Numbered from the stretch's first letter, positions 17,891-27,660 are shown. The stretch is 64,000 nt of DNA from Trichomonas vaginalis G3 (GCF_026262505.1 NC_067206.1:16388641-16452640), one strand, 5' to 3'. Program-made: numbers and translations. The notes: generated by a model not told the origin, from the sequence alone.

Positions 17891-20128
17891 TCATAAAGAT
17901 TTTAGATAATTTTTTACATTGCCTGTTGCAAGATCCATTGCTGTTTGTCCATTATTACCCTTTGCTTCTTTATCAGCTCCATTAGAGATAAGATATTTAA
18001 CAACTTCAAGATGACCATTTTCTGATGCTTTAATGAGTGAAGTCCATCCATTATTATCCTTTGCTTCTTTATCAGCTCCATTAGAGATAAGATATTTAAC
18101 AACTTCAAGATAACCATAATATGATGCCCAAATGAGTGGAGTCCATCCATCATTATCCTTTGCTTCTTTATCAGCTCCAACAGAGATAAGATATTTAACA
18201 ACTTCAAGATGACCTCTTAATGATGCCCAAATGAGTGGAGTCCATCCATATTTATTCTTTGCTTCTTTATCAGCTCCAATAGAGATAAGATATTTAACAA
18301 TTTCAAGATGACCTCCTCTTGATGCAGAAATGAGTGGAGTACATCCATTATTAACCTTTGCTTCTTTATCAGCTCCATTAGAGATAAGATATTTAACAAC
18401 TTCAAGATGACCATTTTCTGATGCAGAAATGAGTGGATTATCTCCATATTTATTCTTTGCTTCTTTATCAGCTCCAATAGAGATAAGATATTTAACAATT
18501 TCAAGATGACCTCCTCTTGATGCAGAAATGAGTGGAGTACATCCATTATTACCCTTTGCTTCTTTATCAGCTCCATTAGAGATAAGATATTTAACAACTT
18601 CAAGATGACCATTTTCTGATGCTTTAATGAGTGAAGTACATCCATCATCATCCTTTGCTTCTTTATCAGCTCCATTAGAGATAAGATATTTAACAACTTC
18701 AAGATGACCTCCTCTTGATGCAGAAATGAGTGGAGTACATCCATTATTAACCTTTGCTTCTTTATCAGCTCCATTAGAGATAAGATATTTAACAACTTCA
18801 AGATGACCATTTTCTGATGCAGAAATGAGTGGATTATCTCCATATTTATTCTTTGCTTCTTTATCAGCTCCAATAGAGATAAGATATTTAACAATTTCAA
18901 GATGACCTCCTCTTGATGCAGAAATGAGTGGAGTACATCCATTATTACCCTTTGCTTCTTTATCAGCTCCATTAGAGATAAGATATTTAACAACTTCAAG
19001 ATGACCATTTTCTGATGCTTTAATGAGTGAAGTACATCCATCATCATCCTTTGCTTCTTTATCAGCTCCATTAGAGATAAGATATTTAACAACTTCAAGA
19101 TGACCATTAAAAGATGATAAATGGAGTGGAGTCAGATTATTTTTGTTTTTAACTTCTTTATCGCAGCCATGCTCAATCAGAGATTTAACGAGTGTAAGAT
19201 TTCCTTTTTCACATGATTCGAATAAGATATTATTACGAATTTCATTATCATTTTTATTTAGAATGTCTTCACATACTGTTTCAAATAAAGTTAGATCAAC
19301 TTTTCTTGAAAGATCATCAAGATATTTGTAAACGCCTTGATAATCGCTTGGAATAAAATAACGAGTATGATCGTATTTGTTATTTCTTGATCTAAGTAAT
19401 GAATCATGAAGAGATTTGATAATATTGAAATAGTTGTTTTCATCACTAATGACAAGATTTTTATTGATGACTTGTTCACTGCAAAATTCGAAATGAATGC
19501 ATTCAACGAGTGGTGAGAAAATTTCACTTTCGTTAATGAGAGAGAATATGAAATTTGCTATCGAATCCTCATCTTTGATTAATAGTTTATCATTATTAAA
19601 AATACTTTGAATGATATCAAATCCGAGTTTCTTCGAAATTGATTTTAGATCATCTTGATCAATCTCGTAGAAATGAGAAGAAATGAAATCAACACATTCT
19701 GATATTTTGCTCTCAGAACAAATATCAAAATAAATATCGAGTAATTGAATACAGTTATTTTTGTCGAGAACCATTTTGTCGAGAACCTGTGTTTTATATG
19801 TATCAATCAGTTCTTGTATTCCAAGTTTATTTCCGATGTAAAAAAGATCTTTCGATATCGTATCATTGCATTCAAATTCTGTTTTATTATATTGTAATAT
19901 CTCTTTCAACACTTCATATGTTTCTTGTGATTCTACTTTCGTTTTGATATTGATCTTTAGTGTGTTGTTATCTAATACATAAGTATTGTAAATCATTTGA
20001 GAAATTGCAACAGCGAAATATTTATTTATTTGTATTTCTACATTGTTTACAGTTAATATAACGCTTTCATTCATTTTGAAACCATGAACCCGTTCCAACA
20101 TATGATTCTTTAGTTGGATTATTACCAT
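17891..20128 (-). CDS. BTB-like / ankyrin repeat protein
   Basis: 745 residues from the chosen ATG 20,128; the frame stays open to 20,278 but the extra 50 residues are hydrophobic and unlike the family. Residues about 19-90 (ESVILTVNNVEIQINKYFAV) resemble a divergent BTB fold, followed by a helical BACK-like region to about 290. From about 310 there are roughly 14 ankyrin repeats of 33 residues (GHLEVVKYLISNGADKEAK). Such proteins form a very large family in Trichomonas and mediate protein binding; partners are unknown. A four-repeat block of 396 bp is duplicated (see repeat entry). Confidence 0.9.
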   Translation of the reverse strand: MVIIQLKNHMLERVHGFKMNESVILTVNNVEIQINKYFAVAISQMIYNTYVLDNNTLKINIKTKVESQETYEVLKEILQYNKTEFECNDTISKDLFYIGNKLGIQELIDTYKTQVLDKMVLDKNNCIQLLDIYFDICSESKISECVDFISSHFYEIDQDDLKSISKKLGFDIIQSIFNNDKLLIKDEDSIANFIFSLINESEIFSPLVECIHFEFCSEQVINKNLVISDENNYFNIIKSLHDSLLRSRNNKYDHTRYFIPSDYQGVYKYLDDLSRKVDLTLFETVCEDILNKNDNEIRNNILFESCEKGNLTLVKSLIEHGCDKEVKNKNNLTPLHLSSFNGHLEVVKYLISNGADKEAKDDDGCTSLIKASENGHLEVVKYLISNGADKEAKGNNGCTPLISASRGGHLEIVKYLISIGADKEAKNKYGDNPLISASENGHLEVVKYLISNGADKEAKVNNGCTPLISASRGGHLEVVKYLISNGADKEAKDDDGCTSLIKASENGHLEVVKYLISNGADKEAKGNNGCTPLISASRGGHLEIVKYLISIGADKEAKNKYGDNPLISASENGHLEVVKYLISNGADKEAKVNNGCTPLISASRGGHLEIVKYLISIGADKEAKNKYGWTPLIWASLRGHLEVVKYLISVGADKEAKDNDGWTPLIWASYYGYLEVVKYLISNGADKEAKDNNGWTSLIKASENGHLEVVKYLISNGADKEAKGNNGQTAMDLATGNVKNYLKSL
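18345..19136 (-). repeat. 396-bp higher-order duplication inside the ankyrin array
   Basis: The distinctive string TCCATCATCATCCTTTGC occurs at 18,641 and again at 19,037, exactly 396 bp (four ankyrin units) apart, and the sequence between and around them repeats with almost no differences. The block order DDDG, GNNG, NKYGD, VNNG is found twice in the protein. Confidence 0.85.
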
Positions 20129-20496
20129 TTTTGTTTTTGTTTTATTTTTAAAAATTGTTGGAATATTTATGGGTCCCGACCAGGCCAAATAGAACCTATC
20201 GTCGTTCCAAAAATAGTGGTCGAGATGGTGTTTTACTAAGACGAAAACGAAGAATTTAATTGTTAAAATTAACATCATATTCCTTGAATTCCAAAATGAT
20301 AATTATTCGTTATCTCGCTTGAGCTAAAAAGAGATAATTTGCTCGAAAGCCACCCTTAAGGCTGCACATAAAGCCCAATTGGGTTTAATTCAATATTTTT
20401 ATATATAAAGTTAAAAATTTTTAACCCCTGATGAACCTGGTCTACGTATTTTCTTGACTACAAGAAAATTTTGTCATGACTACATTTTTATAAAAG
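20129..20496. other. Divergent promoter region, ankyrin / phosphatase
   Basis: The spacer between two divergent genes holds AT-rich DNA, including an ATATATAAAG stretch near 20,402. I see no certain Inr and no other feature. Confidence 0.4.
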
Positions 20497-21429
20497 ATGG
20501 AAGAGCTAAACGTCGATGAGATTATTCATAATATCCAAAACGCCATTCCTATTAGCCAAGACCAGATCATTAGCCTAATAAAGAAATCTATGGACATTAT
20601 TTTGGCAGAAAGTAACTTATTAGAACTTAAGTCTCCAATCATTTTCTGCGGTGATATTCATGGCCAGCTAGAAGATCTTTTTGAATTATTCAGAGTAGCA
20701 GGAGGTGAAGAAAACAACCAATTTCTTTTTATGGGCGATTACGTTGACCGAGGTTATTATTCAATTGACACAATATGCTACTTGTTAGCTTGGAAGATTA
20801 AAACAGGCAGAATTTATCTTCTTAGAGGCAACCACGAAGATAAAAACATTAATTCAGTTTATGGCTTTTTTGATGAATGCCAGAAGCACTTCTTTGGAAA
20901 TCAGATATATGAGATGTTTAATATGTTATTTAATTGCTTACCTCTTGCAGCTTTAACTGATGGAAAAGTTTTAAGTATCCACGGTGGATTGTCGCCCGAG
21001 CTTGTTTACATCAGAAAAATTAATACAATAGATCGAGTCTGCGATATACCAAAAACCGGATGAATGGCCGACATTACTTGGAGCGACCCATCAGATATAG
21101 AAAATTTCAAAGGATACGAAAAATCATTCAGAGGTCAAGGTTATATTTTTGGTCAAGATATGGTAGAAAAGTTTGTCGAAGATAACAATTTAGATTTTAT
21201 CACAAGATCCCATCAATTGGTTAATGAAGGAATTAAATGGTATTATGACAATAAGCTTGTTAATGTATGGTCGGCTCCAAACTATGGATATGTTAGTAAT
21301 AATAAGGCAGCAATTTTAAAGTATGGATATACTGGCCCTGGAAGCAAAGAAGAAATCATTTTTGAAGCTGTACCTCAAGAAAGACGTAGACCTGCACAGA
21401 CAGGTACACCACCATTATATTTTTCTTAA
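20497..21429 (+). pseudogene. PP2A-type Ser/Thr phosphatase with one in-frame TGA
   Basis: The frame encodes a PPP-family catalytic subunit of about 310 residues. Metal-binding motifs are intact: GDIHG, GDYVDRG, GNHE, SIHGGLSP, and RSHQ in the C-terminal half. FLFMGDYVDRGYYS and the C-terminal TPPLYFS (compare TPDYFL of PP2A) place it nearer PP2A/PP4/PP6 than PP1. A single TGA at 21,061-21,063 interrupts the conserved stretch DIPKTG.MADITWSDP, where relatives have proline or a similar residue; the frame continues at once. It may be a very recent pseudogene, a sequence error, or read-through; the rest of the gene shows no decay. ATG 20,497 follows an AT-rich leader. Confidence 0.85.
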
Positions 21430-21794
21430 TTATTTTTCTTAATTCGATATATAAATGATAATGTTTCTATAATAATAAATACCTATCTCATGTAATTGAA
21501 AGTTACTGCTGTTAACATGAAACAAAAGTTGTTTCATTGAAAATATCCAGCAGATTATATTTTATTATTATATACGGTGACATATTGGATTAGAACATTA
21601 ACCATCCAAAACCATGTGAATTTGTTAAAGATTCATCGAAATAATTCGAATGATTATTATAATATGAGAAAATCACTTTAGGTGAATAACCAAAGTACAA
21701 TAGAAATGAAGTAACTTAATAAAAAATTATAAATAAAGATACATATATTTACAAATAGAGAGAAAAAGAATAAATAACAAAAATTAATCAGAAA
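21430..21794. other. Spacer between convergent phosphatase and kinase genes
   Basis: AT-rich 365 bp, stop-codon dense in all frames. No feature seen. Confidence 0.5.
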
Positions 21795-22592
21795 TTAAAT
21801 GTATTTTTCAAATATTCCGCTACCAAATATGTCACTGAAGGACATCCTTTCATAAGGATTCATAGAAAGGCATCCAAGGATGACGCTCTTGGTCAATTTA
21901 TCAAGACATTGAAATTCAGCGCAATCAACGTTAACCTGGAATTTTAAGTATTCAGTGATATAGTCATTTGATTCGCTATCATAGAATTCTTCACTAAGTA
22001 AAGCATATTTCTGAGTCAACAATTGGTAAAGCAATACGCCCCATGAGAAGATATCAGACTTGTAAGAAGCTTTATAGTAAAGTATTACTTCTGGTGCAGC
22101 GTAAAGTGGAGTGCATATTGTTTTGTTTTTATCAATATCTTGGAGTTCGTTTGAATTGTCAACTTTAGAAGCATTGCCAATATCTGTAAATTGAGGAATC
22201 ATATTATCGCTCATGAGAATGTTTCTTGGGTTGCAATCCAACCAAATGTAACCATGACTGTAAAGCTGATACAACCCGCAGAGTATATGTTTTGCGATGT
22301 GCAAAGCATCTCTAATAGAAATTCCTTCGTTAATTAATGTTTCGAGATTGTAAGGGAAAAACTTCATTGTTAAGCCGAATGAATCGTTTATGTACAAGAC
22401 ATCATATGATGGAATGATATAGCAGATTTCTTCCTTTGAAAGTTCGTCATATATTGTTTTTTGAGTTTCGAGTGTTATTTGGTCTGGTTTTTTTAATATT
22501 TTAATAGCATTGTCTTCATCGATGCGATATACAGATCCCTCAGAGCCATTGCCAATGAAGGAAAAGTCGTCAATGTATGCTTCAAAGTCCAT
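21795..22592 (-). CDS. Divergent protein kinase
   Basis: 265 residues from ATG 22,592 (MDFEAYIDD); the upstream in-frame triplet is TTG, so I reject the longer form. Kinase landmarks: GNGSEGSVY glycine loop, AIKIL with the lysine, catalytic loop YIWLDCNPRNIL in place of HRDxKxxN, TDIGNAS in place of DFG, APEVILYY, and SDIFSWGVLLYQLL. The catalytic Asp, Asn and the metal-binding Asp are present, but HRD is WLD and the loop Lys is Arg. It may be active with unusual kinetics or act as a scaffold. Trichomonads have many such kinases. Confidence 0.88.
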   Translation of the reverse strand: MDFEAYIDDFSFIGNGSEGSVYRIDEDNAIKILKKPDQITLETQKTIYDELSKEEICYIIPSYDVLYINDSFGLTMKFFPYNLETLINEGISIRDALHIAKHILCGLYQLYSHGYIWLDCNPRNILMSDNMIPQFTDIGNASKVDNSNELQDIDKNKTICTPLYAAPEVILYYKASYKSDIFSWGVLLYQLLTQKYALLSEEFYDSESNDYITEYLKFQVNVDCAEFQCLDKLTKSVILGCLSMNPYERMSFSDIFGSGIFEKYI

Positions 22593-22929
22593 TTTAGAAT
22601 AAGTATATTTCAATTATATTCAAAGCATTCACAATATTTTGAATATATTTGTAGCAAATTTTCAGAGGTGACGGTTTGATTCTTCATTGGAAAAATTTAT
22701 CCAGATTCGCAATTGGAAAAAATCGACCATTTTAATCATATTAGCAATTTTCAGAATAACTTTTAATAATGTGAACATGTTTCTAATAGAAGTCAGAAAT
22801 CTTGCGAATTCGCAATTTACCAAACTCCAAATTCTCATTAAAGCAGTGAGTTTATTGTTATATTTCATGAATCTAGTCACCACACAAAAAATGAACCAAA
22901 AACTAGTGATATTTATTTTGGTAAATTTA

Positions 22930-23748
22930 TTAAATTATTGATATAGGTTTATTCGCATTTTCAGGATTATGAATCTGCTTGTATATATTAATGAATCTCC
23001 GTAGAGATAAGACAGCATTTCTACCAGCTTCACTATTAAAAATATGAAGAACATTTTTGGAATCCATAAGATCCATTGAAAATTTCCAATGAATTGAATA
23101 TTGAGTAACACCTATTGGCCATACATTATTTCCAATGGCTAAATCATTGTATGCACCGTAGGCTTTACTAAAATCTGTTTTCTTCAATGCATCAACGATT
23201 CTTTCAATATTAACTGTTAATTCTGTGCTTAATGTTCTATTGTTTAGACCATCAAACACTGGCTGTAATGCAAATAAACAATACCACATATTGCATAACT
23301 CATCTCTTTTCTGAGCTAGTTCTTCATCTGGAAGTTCATTCAATCTATAACGCCATTCTTTGAATATTCCTTTCAAGAACTTTACGCGATGATCATCATT
23401 TTCTTGTTCTTCGTAAACTTCTGGTCCTGCAAGATCAATTCTAAGATCTTTTGATTCTTCGAACTGTCTTTGGAATCTTGTAACGACTAATGACCAGCTA
23501 TCTGTTAATTGCTTATTAATTTTTTCATCAATTTCGGCATCATTTTCAACTGCGATAACTTCTTGGGCTTTTTTAAATTCAAGAACCTTTTGCCTCTTTT
23601 CAAATTCTTCTTGTTCCTTTAATTCTCGATTCTTTTGTTCAATACTTTGTTGCTGGATATTAGATACGAATTTGCCATGTGTTTCATTCATGGTTTTCTC
23701 TATATTTTTTCTGTTTCGATCTGCAAGAGCTTTTAGTCGTGAATTCAA
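22930..23748 (-). CDS. PRP18: Pre-mRNA-splicing factor Prp18
   Basis: The C-terminal half matches the Prp18 domain, which acts in the second step of splicing: LAIGNNVWPIGVTQYSIHWKF corresponds to the conserved IGNAxWPIGVT.VGIHxR loop, followed by the SKNVLHIFNSEAGRNAVLSLRRFINIY helices. The N-terminal third is a charged helix. The 5' end is odd: the open frame begins at a TTG (23,748) with no upstream in-frame ATG before a stop. The first in-frame ATG is at 23,691 (MNETHGKF). A separate ATG just upstream, in another frame (MSLFGTPF), would join this frame if one extra T were present in a T run. So there is either a short start at 23,691 or a 1-base shift or error near the 5' end. Confidence 0.88.
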   Translation of the reverse strand: MNSRLKALADRNRKNIEKTMNETHGKFVSNIQQQSIEQKNRELKEQEEFEKRQKVLEFKKAQEVIAVENDAEIDEKINKQLTDSWSLVVTRFQRQFEESKDLRIDLAGPEVYEEQENDDHRVKFLKGIFKEWRYRLNELPDEELAQKRDELCNMWYCLFALQPVFDGLNNRTLSTELTVNIERIVDALKKTDFSKAYGAYNDLAIGNNVWPIGVTQYSIHWKFSMDLMDSKNVLHIFNSEAGRNAVLSLRRFINIYKQIHNPENANKPISII

Positions 23749-23948
23749 AATGGTGTTCCAAAAAGTGACATTTTTTAATATTGCTCAAAATTCATGAAAT
23801 AAGCATTATTACACAATAATTATGACTTAAATCAGGCCAAATCATCATTTTTATTCTAAAAGGGACTGCACCTTCGTCCAAAAGATTCCCCATTTTGATG
23901 TTTGTTAGACACAAAACAAACGGTTTGACAGAGCCATAATAGGTTAAA

Positions 23949-24050
23949 GTATGTATCTTTAAACGCGCTGATGAAATCTTTCTTTCCCCGTCTGAATTTG
24001 ATGACTAAAGATTTCTGAGCGCACCAATTTTAAAATATACTAACACACAG
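23949..24050 (+). other. Spliceosomal intron, 102 nt
   Basis: Starts GTATGT (23,949-23,954) and ends ACTAACACACAG (24,039-24,050), which are the known Trichomonas 5' splice site and the fused branch point and 3' splice motif. Length fits the short introns of this genus. Flanking sequence has stops in all frames, so the host transcript appears non-coding. The intron carries a C/D-box snoRNA candidate. Confidence 0.75.
23965..24022 (+). ncRNA. C/D-box snoRNA candidate inside the intron
   Basis: In order: terminal stem GCGC (23,965-23,968), C box TGATGA (23,969-23,974), guide AATCTTTCTTTCCCCGT (23,975-23,991), D' box CTGA (23,992-23,995), C' box TGATGA (23,999-24,004), D box CTGA (24,015-24,018), closing stem GCGC (24,019-24,022). 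Every element of a C/D snoRNA is present and correctly ordered in 58 nt. The guide next to D' is complementary to CGGGGAAAGAA, a stretch I recall from conserved LSU rRNA (before GACCCUGUUGAGC). By the D+5 rule the methylated base would be the third G of GGGG. The second guide interval is only 10 nt. The rRNA match is from memory and needs alignment. Confidence 0.7.
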
Positions 24051-24389
24051 AATTTAATTAGATATCAAACTTCATTTTAAAAAATTTTAACCAAATTATT
24101 AAAGATCTACTAGTTCATTAGTAACCCAGTGAAATTCAAATTACTAAAACTTTCTTCTTTACATATATTTTTTTATGAATATTTTATTCTAAAAATACAC
24201 TACAATCTTCTGACTAAATTATTTACTTTCACATGGAAAATATTTAAGTCAATGATATCTTTTCATTTTGAATAATGTTTTCTTTGATATGGATTTTGAT
24301 TTTTTTTCCTTAATTGCTATTTGTAATTAAAAAACAAATACATTTCAAATCGAAGATAAATCTGTAAAATTTATTATAAACGAAGCAAT
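24051..24389. other. Downstream exon of the snoRNA host and 3' spacer
   Basis: AT-rich sequence with stops in every frame. It would form the second, non-coding exon of the snoRNA host transcript and then meets the 3' end of the L40 gene. Confidence 0.45.
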
Positions 24390-24710
<321 letters not shown>

Positions 24711-24766
24711 TCACAAATATAAGTCAATAGAAAAGGATATCGATTAGAATTTCTTCGTGAGGTCGT

Positions 24767-25195
24767 TTGAAAGTTCTGCAATCAGAAGAAGATTGTTGAA
24801 CAATCCGCCATTCCAGGAGGCATGAGCTTGTTATGTCTCCTGGGATCACAGATTGCAACCTAAAAGATGTGCATATGCACCTCTTGTCGGTTGAAAGTTC
24901 TGCAATCAGAAGAAGATTGTTGAACAATCCGCCATTCCAGGAGGCATGAGCTTGTTATCTCTCCTGAAATGGCACATATTTGATAATTCATGGAGCAGAA
25001 CTTTGCACGCAATCAGACAAAAGATTGCGACAGAGTAACTGGGAAGACAGCAACTTGAAGCGATAAGCTGCTTGGGTGCTGTCTCCCAGATGCATCTGTC
25101 GGGCAAAGTCTCAAAGGAGCAGAACTTTGCACGCAATCAGACAAAAGATTGCGACAGAGTAACTGGGAAGACAGCAACTTGAAGCGAAGTTTTGT
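24767..25195. repeat. Hairpin-rich direct repeats with 124-bp period
   Basis: Two pairs of direct repeats: TTGAAAGTTCTGCAATCAGA at 24,767 and 24,891, and GGAGCAGAACTTTGCACGCA at 24,992 and 25,116. Each pair is 124 bp apart. The units are full of small hairpins, for example CAATCAGAAGAAGATTG, GTGCATATGCAC and GACAGCA/TGCTGTC. Related arrays lie at 59,995-60,400, 61,386-61,560 and 61,767-61,960. Confidence 0.8.
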
Positions 25196-25274
25196 TTTCG
25201 AGTCTTTGGTTAAGAAATCTTAACAAAAAAACAAAGAAAAAAATCAGATAAAGTTGTCAATAACTTCATCAGTT

Positions 25275-25400
25275 AATGCTCACCTATGGGAGGTGTTTTG
25301 CGGGAGCTGGGGGTATCTTGGTGAGTATTCAGGAGGCCAAGAAGGGCACCCCAACCGACATTATCCTGATGAATTCAGTTGTCAACCATTCTGAAAACCG
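25275..25400 (+). other. Conserved box shared with 62,044-62,165
   Basis: Between two repeat copies whose flanks have drifted, a stretch of about 90 bp (containing GGAGGTGTTTTGCGGGAGCT and CAGGAGGCCAAGAAGGGCAC) is almost unchanged. One frame reads FAGAG.ILVS.QEAKKGTPTD in both copies. I do not recognise it; it could be a coding relic or a structured RNA. Confidence 0.4.
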
Positions 25401-25546
25401 CCGAAACCGTCGTGTGTAGAGAAATTGTTTAAATTTATTTTTTTCAGATTTAAATAAAAATAAGAAATGTTTACTATTATGGATTTTGAAATTTTTTTAA
25501 ATTAAGAGTAGGAGATGAGACAAATTTAAATTTTTAAGAAATATTT

Positions 25547-26460
25547 GGAAGGGCGTAAGATACGCCAACTTAAATATATTATCAAATGAGAGAAAATCAC
25601 TCAACAAAAAAACAATTCTTTCAAAAAGTTTAAAATTGATCTTTCTAATACATATTTTTGGAAGGAGTTTACATTTTCAAAATAAAAACCAGTTCAAAAT
25701 CTTATTACTCCTTGAATTAAAATCATTTAATTTCAAATCCATTCCAAATCCTTAAATCTGTATTAAAATCATTTTGCCAACAACCAACACAATACAAATT
25801 ACATTTCCATATATCTTCTTGTCCATTTTAATTTTTTATCTCATTTTATTTAATTTTATTTAAAGCATATAGACATCGAGATCCTTTACACATAGTTATA
25901 TAAAAGTCAAATACATAATAAATTCTTAATTCTAGAGATATATCAAAATCTCATTTTTTTAATTTAAAATACCTTTCATTTTTTACAGTACGATCACAAC
26001 AAACAAGCCATTTACTAATTAACACATATAAGAAAAATATCAAATTACAAAACAACTTTCAATATCATTCGCATCAAATTCTATTTTTTCATAATTATCA
26101 ACTACATGTTATTAAATAAATATGTCGGCGCATATTCCACTCTATACAAGTGTCAGACACACTCACACAAAGCTGTGAGATTCATACCTCTATCAGTAGG
26201 ACTTCTCAAATCAAGAACACATATGTTTCACTATCGCACATCTGTGTAGGATCTAATTAACCCTTTGAACTGGTACTTCAAAATTTGATAATTTGATAAT
26301 TTCATGTGATATCATCATTTGCCTTTAAAACAACTGTGCGTTAAACTAGACACGTTTCTCTATCATAATGCAAAATATCAAAGTTTGGGAGACTCCCAAA
26401 GTGTCTGAAACTGATCATAAGGGTGAAAAACCGTTTTCCAGAAGTTGGGAACGTAGGGTA
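25547..26460. repeat. Dispersed 0.9-kb repeat, copy A
   Basis: Matches 62,460-63,375 with only scattered differences, in the same orientation 37 kb apart. It begins with one copy of the 113-bp unit carrying GGCGTAAGATACGCC, runs through a shared AT-rich body, and stops sharply at GAACGTAGGGTA (26,460), after which the two flanks are unrelated. A non-coding mobile or segmental duplicate is likely. Confidence 0.85.
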
Positions 26461-26526
26461 ACAAATTTATTTTCCCCGAAGGAATTGGAATCAAGTGGAA
26501 TTAGCGATGATACTCTTAGTAAATAA
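26368..26526 (+). CDS. 52-codon ORF starting inside repeat copy A
   Basis: ATG 26,368 follows TCTCTATCATAATG, which fits a Trichomonas Inr (TCAYW) next to a start codon. The first 31 codons (MQNIKVWETPKVSETDHKGE...) lie in the repeat; the rest (TNLFSPKELESSGISDDTLSK) come from unique flanking DNA. Copy B has the same 31 codons joined to different DNA. It may be a truncated gene start carried by the repeat. Confidence 0.35.
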   Translation: MQNIKVWETPKVSETDHKGEKPFSRSWERRVTNLFSPKELESSGISDDTLSK

Positions 26527-26700
26527 AAATTATAATAACAAATCCCGAAAAAATCTAATTTTTAATTTGGCCAATATTTTTTTCATGCAATTCGGCCAAT
26601 TCAAGTTATAAATCTCAGCATTACTTAAAAAGGTGGTTCTACGTTAAACATCAAATTCATTTTTTTGCAAACATAAAATTTCTGTCACGCTAAAAAAATA

Positions 26701-27315
26701 ATGAAGAGTTATTACACTAATTCTACACTAGAAATAATTTTTATTCAGCAATTGGAGAAGTTTCCAAGATATGCAACATTCTTCGAGTATCCTGGACACT
26801 TATGTGCCATAGAAGATATTACTCGCCAGTACAAGAAACCAAAAGAATTTTCTGAAATACTTAAAATTAAAAAACCATATTGCGTTTATGCGGACATAGC
26901 TGGTAAGAATCTCTTGACATGCAAAGATCACTTCAAAATTGGTGATATCGACTTCAAATCAGATTATAATTACACATACAAACCAAAAAAGGCTTGCTTT
27001 TCACAAAAATTAACTTCAGATGTTCCATGCACAGATGATAAATCCGAAAATACTACATTAAGAGTTAATTATGTTTGTGATACTCAAGAATATGATATTA
27101 TGTCACTTAACACCGAGCATAAGTGCCATTATGTATTGAGGATGTCTGTCAAAAGAATGTGCAAGTATAATCATAAGTATTTTGTCGATGATCCATCCGC
27201 TTCAGACTACCCTCGAATTAACAAAAGAAATATATACTGCATTGAAGAAAAACGCGTTACAAATGAATTTAAGAAGTCTATAACAATTGAACCCATTGAC
27301 AATTACACTATTTAA
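26701..27315 (+). CDS. MRH-like (mannose-6-phosphate receptor homology) lectin-type protein
   Basis: 204 residues, ATG 26,701. The spacing of YKPKKACFS, RVNYVCDTQEYDIM, then HKCHYVLRMSVKRMC fits an MRH domain: aromatic-led strands, an Arg before the VxYxC strand, and a final C.Y....C pair. MRH proteins such as OS-9 and glucosidase II beta read N-glycans in the ER. No signal peptide is visible at this start, and the N-terminal 60 residues are unlike MRH, so the gene may be shortened or use another start. Assignment is by pattern only. Confidence 0.5.
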   Translation: MKSYYTNSTLEIIFIQQLEKFPRYATFFEYPGHLCAIEDITRQYKKPKEFSEILKIKKPYCVYADIAGKNLLTCKDHFKIGDIDFKSDYNYTYKPKKACFSQKLTSDVPCTDDKSENTTLRVNYVCDTQEYDIMSLNTEHKCHYVLRMSVKRMCKYNHKYFVDDPSASDYPRINKRNIYCIEEKRVTNEFKKSITIEPIDNYTI

Positions 27316-27660
27316 ATTAATATTGAATAATAAGACGTCTCTCATAAATTAATATGATCCCATCAATTATTTGTTTCTACTTTATGTTTTGATAAATTAT
27401 AAATTATATTATTTTTTAAATTTCTTTTTTTGGTATTCGATAGTTCGTGAAATCCTTCACATGTCCACATTAGTATGAGTTTAATGATTCAATTTCAATT
27501 TACCAAAGAAATCAAATATTGAAATGATAAGAAACTGATAAGTTAGGTTTCAGACTATAAAATCATTAACAACAATAGTAAACTTAAACAAATTTTGATT
27601 TATTTTAGAAATATCATCTAAAAGCCGAGTGATTTTTAAGATGATCAAAATTAAGGGTGT

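Noticed and set aside
18217-19107. A 296-residue minus-strand frame of MVILKLLNILSL repeats
   Set aside because: It is the other-frame shadow of the ankyrin array; period and content follow from the 99-bp repeat.
25275-25420. Histone tail fragment
   Set aside because: The Gly/Lys-rich peptide recalls a histone loosely, but I cannot align it to any core histone.
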